Assembly: GCA_023421395.1 (NCBI GenBank) | Contig: JAEZTL010000010.1 | Span: 1 to 63,562 of the forward strand | Direction: 5' to 3' | Origin: Bacillota bacterium | GTDB taxonomy: Bacteria > Bacillota > Clostridia > Christensenellales > Aristaeellaceae | Length of the DNA stretch: 63,562 nt | Shown here: in pieces, positions 59,273 through 63,562 of the stretch | Numbering within the stretch: the stretch's first letter is position 1 | Layout of the letters: each line of letters begins with the position of its first letter | Made by a program: the position numbers and the translations under genes | The notes under the pieces: model-generated | Seen by the model: the letters and a program-made list of their open reading frames with translations, nothing else | What the model was told of the DNA's origin: nothing | The model's database searches: none

Positions 59273-60514
59273 TCATTTCAAGCCGAGGATCCGGCGGGTT
59301 TTGTAATACAGCCGTCTGAAAACCCTTTGGTATGGGTGGTACCCAAGCTTTTTCATGTCCGCCCGAAGCACCCAGGCGAGATCAGGATCCAGTTGGTCTT
59401 CTCCGTAGGTTTCGCGCATGCGCCGCTGAATTTCCACGTAATATATCGTGGAAAACCTCGGAAATTCGATCTTGCCGTACAGGTCTCGCCAGATGTTCCG
59501 CTTCTGCTGCTCCGAATAGTCGAAGCCGTAACGGCGCGGGTCTTCTCCCTCGGCGATCAGTTCGAGAATCGTTCGCCAGCATTTTTCGCATCGGCAGCAG
59601 TTTTGCCCGCCCCGGGACCGCCAGCATACTCTCAGCGAGACGGGCGTACCCGTGCCCCGTGAAAACCCGGCGATTCTGCCGACCTTGCGCTGGCGGGAAA
59701 ACTCGTACCCGTCGTGCAGGACGCGAACGCCGCAAAAACGTATATGGTTGTCGATGTCGGGGCTGGAAGCGCACTGCGGCCGGCGCCCATCCGACGCGCT
59801 GAAGGTGGACGCGAAATAGATCCGCGAAAAGCCTTCCACATAAGCCAGCGGCGCCGCGTGGCTGATGAGGCCGATGCTGTGCTGGAACGCGTGCCACCAT
59901 CCATCCCGGCACACCGCGATTTTTCTGTTGAGCGCGCCCTCTTTCAAAAAAGTGCGCAGACTGGATTTGATCGTGATCCAGTCCGTCCCGAAAGTCTCCG
60001 CGACCTTGATCAGATGGCCGCGGACGTTCGCCCAGCCGGATTCGTCGTCCGCCTTCACGTCGGCGCCCCAGACGGTGATCAGCGTTGGTTTTTCCCCGGC
60101 GTGGCTGACGAGGGTGTGAAATGCATCCACGCCGCCGCTAAAAAACGCAGCCGTCGCCCCGGATGCCCGCGGGCGAATGTCCTCGAGGGCATCCACCCGC
60201 AGCGATCCGCCCAGCCGCATCATCGGCAGCATCGCTTCATAGCCCTTTTTGAACTCCGGGATGCTCTCGTAAAAATCCCTGTCACAGACGGGCAAAGTGA
60301 TCTCCGCGTCGTACACCCACGCCATCGGCAGAAGATTTGCGATGAGCGGTATCAGCGCGATCCCGCTGGGAACCGAGGAGACATCGCGGCTGTACTCAAT
60401 TGAAAACACTTCCGCGGGATTGAAGGCCTCTCGCCACGCCCCGTATACCTCATATTCGTAGTCGATCCGGTTTTCGGAGATTTTGGGCGCTTTGACGGCG
60501 ATCCCGTTTTTCAT
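59273..60514 (-). CDS. PP-loop (QueC-like) ATP pyrophosphatase-type protein
   Basis: The 413-residue protein has a PP-loop near residue 125-135 (AAFFSGGVDAFHTL, where a Ser is commonly found in place of the Ala after Asp) and a cysteine cluster near 310 (NCCRCEKCWRTI) like the zinc or substrate site of QueC/ExsB. N-type ATP pyrophosphatases activate carbonyl or amide groups by adenylation. This larger type is usually found as a hypothetical protein near polysaccharide or peptide genes; the substrate is unknown. GAGG lies about 7 bases before ATG 60514. It stands alone between a promoter and a terminator. Confidence 0.7.
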   Translation of the reverse strand: MKNGIAVKAPKISENRIDYEYEVYGAWREAFNPAEVFSIEYSRDVSSVPSGIALIPLIANLLPMAWVYDAEITLPVCDRDFYESIPEFKKGYEAMLPMMRLGGSLRVDALEDIRPRASGATAAFFSGGVDAFHTLVSHAGEKPTLITVWGADVKADDESGWANVRGHLIKVAETFGTDWITIKSSLRTFLKEGALNRKIAVCRDGWWHAFQHSIGLISHAAPLAYVEGFSRIYFASTFSASDGRRPQCASSPDIDNHIRFCGVRVLHDGYEFSRQRKVGRIAGFSRGTGTPVSLRVCWRSRGGQNCCRCEKCWRTILELIAEGEDPRRYGFDYSEQQKRNIWRDLYGKIEFPRFSTIYYVEIQRRMRETYGEDQLDPDLAWVLRADMKKLGYHPYQRVFRRLYYKTRRILGLK

Positions 60515-60606
60515 CTTTCCGCCTCTTCTTTCGTTGGAGCGTTCTAGGAGAGATTGCGTTTGGCGTGTGGAAGTGGGGGAATGGAAGCGCTTGCGAGCCT
60601 GCCCGC

Positions 60607-60635
60607 ATTCTATCATACCGACCGGACGGGCACAA
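60607..60635 (-). promoter_or_regulatory. Promoter for the PP-loop gene
   Basis: Minus-strand TTGTGC (60635-60630), 17-base spacer, TAGAAT (60612-60607). Confidence 0.55.
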
Positions 60636-60716
60636 GCCGGCGAGACGGTTTTTGCGCGCATCCCGGGTATTTTGCCGGAAATGGCGCGAAAGAGGGCCAT
60701 TTTCCGTGTTTTCCGA

Positions 60717-60745
60717 TTGATTTTTCCCCCCGTGTGCGGTATACT
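60717..60745 (+). promoter_or_regulatory. Promoter for upp
   Basis: TTGATT (60717-60722), 17-base spacer, TATACT (60740-60745), 42 bases ahead of upp. Confidence 0.65.
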
Positions 60746-60787
60746 AACAAACGGGCTTTTTTGAGGTCAGATTTGGAGGCGGTACGA

Positions 60788-61417
60788 ATGGGAAAACTGC
60801 ATGTGATCGACCATCCCCTGGTGCAGCACAAGCTTTCGCTGATGCGTGACAAGACGACCGGCACGAAGGACTTCCGCGAATTGCTTCAGGAAGTCGCCAC
60901 GCTGATGGCCTACGAAGTGACGCGCGATCTGCCGCTCAAGGAGATCGAGATCGAGACGCCCATCGGCCTGTGTCGTACCAAGATCATCGACGGACGCATG
61001 CTGGGCATTATCCCGATCCTTCGGGCGGGCCTTGGCATGGTGGACGGCATCATGCAGCTGGTACCCGGCGCGAAGGTCGGCCACATCGGCCTGTACCGCG
61101 ATCCGGTAAGCCTGCAGCCGGTGGAATACTACTGTAAGCTGCCCTCCGACGCCACCGAACGGGAGCTCATCGTGCTGGATCCGATGCTCGCCACAGGCGG
61201 TTCTTCCGCCGCGGCGATCCGCTTCCTCAAAGATAAGGGCTGTCGGAACATTAAGCTGGTGTGCCTGATCGGCGCGCCCGAAGGCATCCGCCGCGTACAG
61301 GAAGAGCATCCGGATGTGGACATCTACATCGCCGCGGTGGACGAAAAACTGAACGAACACGGCTACATCGTGCCCGGCCTGGGTGACGCGGGCGACCGCC
61401 TCTTCGGCACCAAATAA
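60788..61417 (+). CDS. upp: Uracil phosphoribosyltransferase
   Basis: The 209-residue enzyme matches Upp throughout: VIDHPLVQHKLSLMRDKTTG at the start, PILRAGLGMVDG, the PRPP-binding loop VLDPMLATGGSS (about 132-143) and the C-terminal uracil site YIVPGLGDAGDRLFGT. It converts uracil and PRPP to UMP. Length and ends are normal. GGAGG lies 9 bases before ATG 60788, and a clean terminator follows. Confidence 0.97.
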   Translation: MGKLHVIDHPLVQHKLSLMRDKTTGTKDFRELLQEVATLMAYEVTRDLPLKEIEIETPIGLCRTKIIDGRMLGIIPILRAGLGMVDGIMQLVPGAKVGHIGLYRDPVSLQPVEYYCKLPSDATERELIVLDPMLATGGSSAAAIRFLKDKGCRNIKLVCLIGAPEGIRRVQEEHPDVDIYIAAVDEKLNEHGYIVPGLGDAGDRLFGTK

Positions 61418-61429
61418 GGGACGAAACCC

Positions 61430-61457
61430 AAAGGCCCGGCGGCGTGCCGGGCCTTTT
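61430..61457 (+). terminator. Intrinsic terminator of upp
   Basis: AAAGGCCCGGC pairs with GCCGGGCCTTT around five bases, followed by T residues. Confidence 0.88.
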
Positions 61458-61484
61458 CAAAACCGGAAAACGCGGAGGAACGCC

Positions 61485-62333
61485 ATGTCCCACGGATCGA
61501 TTGCGCGCACGGCGCTGGAGCAAAACGGCTTTCGCTTTACCCACTCGCTGGGACAGAATTTTATTCTGGACGACGCTTTAATTTCGCGCATTGTGGGCGC
61601 CGCCGGGGTTTCTCCCGGGGACAGGGTGCTGGAGATCGGCGCTGGCGCGGGCGTGATGACGCGGCACATGGCTGACCGGGGGGCGCTGGTGGCGGCGCTG
61701 GAGATCGACCGATCCCTTCAGCCGGTGCTTGATGCGGTGCTCGCGGGCTCGAGTGCGCGGGTTGAGTTCGCCGACGCGCTGAAATGCGATCTGGCAGAGA
61801 TCACCGGCAGCGCCTTTGGCAGCGAACCCTTCGACGTGGTGGCAAATTTGCCGTACTACATTACGGCGGATGTGTTTCAGCTTCTGGTCAAGTCTCGCCT
61901 GCCCATCCGCCGCATGACGGTGATGGTACAGAAGGAGGCGGCGGAGCGCATCATGGCCTCGCCGGGGCAGAAGAACTGGTGCCTCCTGTCCGCGACGGTA
62001 CAATATTTTGGCGAGCCGGAGGTGCTCCTTCGGGTGCCTCCGGAAGCGTTTACGCCGCGGCCTCACGTGGAAAGCGTGCTTTTACGGGTAGATATGCGCC
62101 AGGAACGCCGGAGTCCGGAGGACGAGGCGATGTTTCTCCGGGTGGCGGCCGCGGCGTTTGCGATGCGTAGAAAGACACTGGTCAATAACCTCATGGCTGC
62201 CTTCTCCATTCCCCGGGAACGGGCGGCGGCGCTGGTAACCTCCCTCGGATTCGATATCAGGGTGCGGGGTGAGGCGCTGACGCTTTCGGAGTTGATGAAG
62301 CTCAGCGAAGGGATCCGGAAAACTGAAGAATGA
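61485..62333 (+). CDS. rsmA: 16S rRNA (adenine1518/1519-N6) dimethyltransferase RsmA
   Basis: The 282-residue methyltransferase has SLGQNFILDDALISRIV near the N-terminus, the SAM motif VLEIGAGAGVMT (about 48-59), the catalytic VANLPYYIT and PRPHVESVLL, then the KsgA C-terminal helical domain. It dimethylates two adenines in helix 45 of 16S rRNA; loss gives kasugamycin resistance. CGGAGGAA lies 6 bases before ATG 61485. It follows the upp terminator by 27 bases and may use read-through or a weak own promoter. Confidence 0.95.
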   Translation: MSHGSIARTALEQNGFRFTHSLGQNFILDDALISRIVGAAGVSPGDRVLEIGAGAGVMTRHMADRGALVAALEIDRSLQPVLDAVLAGSSARVEFADALKCDLAEITGSAFGSEPFDVVANLPYYITADVFQLLVKSRLPIRRMTVMVQKEAAERIMASPGQKNWCLLSATVQYFGEPEVLLRVPPEAFTPRPHVESVLLRVDMRQERRSPEDEAMFLRVAAAAFAMRRKTLVNNLMAAFSIPRERAAALVTSLGFDIRVRGEALTLSELMKLSEGIRKTEE

Positions 62334-62417
62334 CCGCTTTCTCCGCTTGGGCGTAGACCAACGGGCGAGAGTTGCGGACGGCGCCGCGAATGGGCGGGGA
62401 CGAGGAGGCAATGGGTG

Positions 62418-63497
62418 ATGAGGAAATGGTTTCCGGTGGCGGCCGCACTGGTTCTTTGCCTGGCGGTTACGTCCGGCGCGATGGCAGCGTCGATTTCGGC
62501 CAAAGGTACGTCCAAGTCTCTGGGAAGCCTCGCGGGGCGGATTGTCGGGGAATGCGTGAAACCCGGCATGTCGCAGTTTGAAAAGGCGATCGCCCTGTAT
62601 GATTGGCTGATCGTCCATACCGAGTACCGTGGGGGTGTCACCAACCCCTACTACGTCCTACGCGACGGCGAGGGATCCTGCAGCGGATACGCAAACGCCT
62701 ACAATGCGCTTCTGGCGAAGGCGGGCATCAAGTCCAAGGCCATCAACGGGCGCGCGTACGCCCTGAAGCATACGTGGAACCTGATCTATTTGGACGGCAG
62801 GTGGTATCATGTCGACGTGCGCCTGGGTGATCACCTCAAGGCATCCGAAGGCCGTTACCGTCGGTTTGGCATGAGCGACGAACAGGCGCGTCTATACTAC
62901 AGCTTTAAAAAGACCAAAGCCAACGATTATTCCTCCAACTACGCCTACAAAACAGGGCAGCTGGAGCACGCCGTCGCGTATGTGCGCAGCAAGATTCTCA
63001 ACCGCGCGGAGGCGGGTGAAAAACTCTTCATCCTTGACTTGACCGCCGAGGACGCGCCGTCCGAGTTGTCGGATCCCATGAACCGCATTACGGTCAAAAA
63101 CGCGCTGAAAAAACTCGAGTGCGCCTATCCCGGCATTCCCGACAAAGCCAGGGTGACCCTTGCGCTGACGGAGAATCTGCTTTGGGTGACCGTCAATGTG
63201 CCCACCTACCGCATTCTGGGGCTGACCTCGACCGCGCCGGCCAGCATCGTCGTCAATGTGGAAGGAAACGACTTTTCCGCGGTTCAGCCGCTGGAATTGG
63301 GGGACAGCATCCAGATCACACCCGCTTATGCCACGCAGAAAAAGCTGTACTGGAGCAGCCGCCGGGAGAAGATCGCCGTAGTCGATCAGCACGGCCGGGT
63401 GAGCATTGTCGGGTTTGGCGTGACGGTTATCAAGGCCGCGGCGATCGACGGCTCCAAGCGCTCATGCACTTTTACGCTGACCGTCAAGGCGGCGTAG
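62418..63497 (+). CDS. Secreted transglutaminase-like protein with a C-terminal Ig-like (Big2) domain
   Basis: The 359-residue protein has a signal peptide (1-24, LCLAVTSGAMAAS), a transglutaminase-like domain (about 35-150) with the Cys in GEGSCSGYANAYNALLAKAG, His in KHTWNLIYLDG and Asp in WYHVDVRLGD, and a C-terminal Big2-type domain (about 275-358; LGDSIQITPAYATQKKLYWS, then VVDQHGRVSIVGFGVTVI). It is exported and could cleave or crosslink wall or protein substrates, held by the Ig-like domain. The start is ATG 62418 with GGAGG 9 bases upstream; GTG 62415 is in frame. Nothing is seen from 63498 to the end. Confidence 0.88.
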   Translation: MRKWFPVAAALVLCLAVTSGAMAASISAKGTSKSLGSLAGRIVGECVKPGMSQFEKAIALYDWLIVHTEYRGGVTNPYYVLRDGEGSCSGYANAYNALLAKAGIKSKAINGRAYALKHTWNLIYLDGRWYHVDVRLGDHLKASEGRYRRFGMSDEQARLYYSFKKTKANDYSSNYAYKTGQLEHAVAYVRSKILNRAEAGEKLFILDLTAEDAPSELSDPMNRITVKNALKKLECAYPGIPDKARVTLALTENLLWVTVNVPTYRILGLTSTAPASIVVNVEGNDFSAVQPLELGDSIQITPAYATQKKLYWSSRREKIAVVDQHGRVSIVGFGVTVIKAAAIDGSKRSCTFTLTVKAA

Positions 63498-63562
63498 CAA
63501 CGGGTTCACACGCATACCTTCGCGGCGCTCTTTTCGTGCGGGCAGCCCCGGTTTAGAAATGT

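Noticed and set aside
59037..59276. Minus-strand frame after the xdh operon
   Set aside because: No binding site, no recognisable text, and it overlaps the terminator hairpin.
1..63562. CRISPR arrays, phage or conjugation modules, and replication origins
   Set aside because: No regularly spaced repeats, integrase, terminase, relaxase or iteron clusters were seen anywhere in the window.

Overview
The window looks like a chromosomal segment of a high-GC (about 60% by eye), anaerobic, low-oxygen-adapted member of the Bacillota, most likely Clostridia. The reasons are strong GGAGG-type ribosome binding sites, textbook sigma-A promoters (TTGACA, 17-18 bp spacer, TATAAT), a T-box leader, an ECF-type transporter, a ferredoxin-linked 2-ketoacid oxidoreductase, cellobiose phosphorylase, and a peroxiredoxin reduced to a pseudogene. 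A finer assignment is not possible from sequence reading alone.

Layout. 1-2240 is a decayed, mobile-element-rich edge: the right end of an IS21-family element inserted in a frameshifted glycosyltransferase, a tRNA-Val(CAC), and an IS1182-like transposase remnant. 2390-4784 holds a YbjN-type secreted protein and a large protein with an HExxH motif. 5081-12386 carries a YgiQ radical-SAM protein, a DUF1801 protein and a co-directional series: DUF815 ATPase, ABC-F protein, GNAT acetyltransferase and a two-gene ThrE-type amino-acid exporter. 12557-17345 has a molybdopterin-domain lipoprotein, a VOC protein, two poorly characterised proteins, a TetR regulator, an SDR and a DUF2871 membrane protein. 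17394-22613 is a beta-glucoside locus: cellobiose phosphorylase divergent from a LacI regulator plus GH1 beta-glucosidase, with a candidate LacI operator between them. 22688-26076 is a two-component system preceded by a membrane coiled-coil protein. 26252-27900 holds a threonine aldolase and a LysE exporter.

28034-35075 is the most interesting region. On the minus strand, one promoter and one T-box leader with a UGG (Trp) specifier precede seven tightly packed genes: a TrpP-like ECF substrate component, two ECF ATPases, EcfT, IorA, IorB and a phenylacetate-CoA ligase family protein. Because the T-box switches on when tRNA-Trp is uncharged, placing IorAB and the ligase behind it argues that they make tryptophan from indole-3-acetate (activation, reductive carboxylation, later transamination) rather than degrade it. 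The transporter would bring in tryptophan or a relative.

35121-37332 is a molybdate locus (HTH/PBP-like regulator divergent from an orphan ModA, followed by a hairpin-rich intergenic stretch). 37471-40180 is a V4R sensor gene paired with a PAS-GGDEF-HD-GYP protein. 40351-41014 is the peroxiredoxin pseudogene. 41140-50600 holds an Mrp/NBP35 ATPase, an MBL-fold hydrolase and a complete oligopeptide ABC transporter (OppABCDF) whose OppC carries a large repeat-containing extracytoplasmic insert. 50779-55326 includes a nucleotidyltransferase fused to an apparently dead phosphomannomutase-like domain, a lipid kinase and a PHP phosphatase. 55591-58999 is a three-subunit xanthine-dehydrogenase-type molybdenum hydroxylase, which ties in with ModA. 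59273-63497 has a PP-loop ATPase, upp, rsmA and a secreted transglutaminase-like protein with an Ig-like domain.
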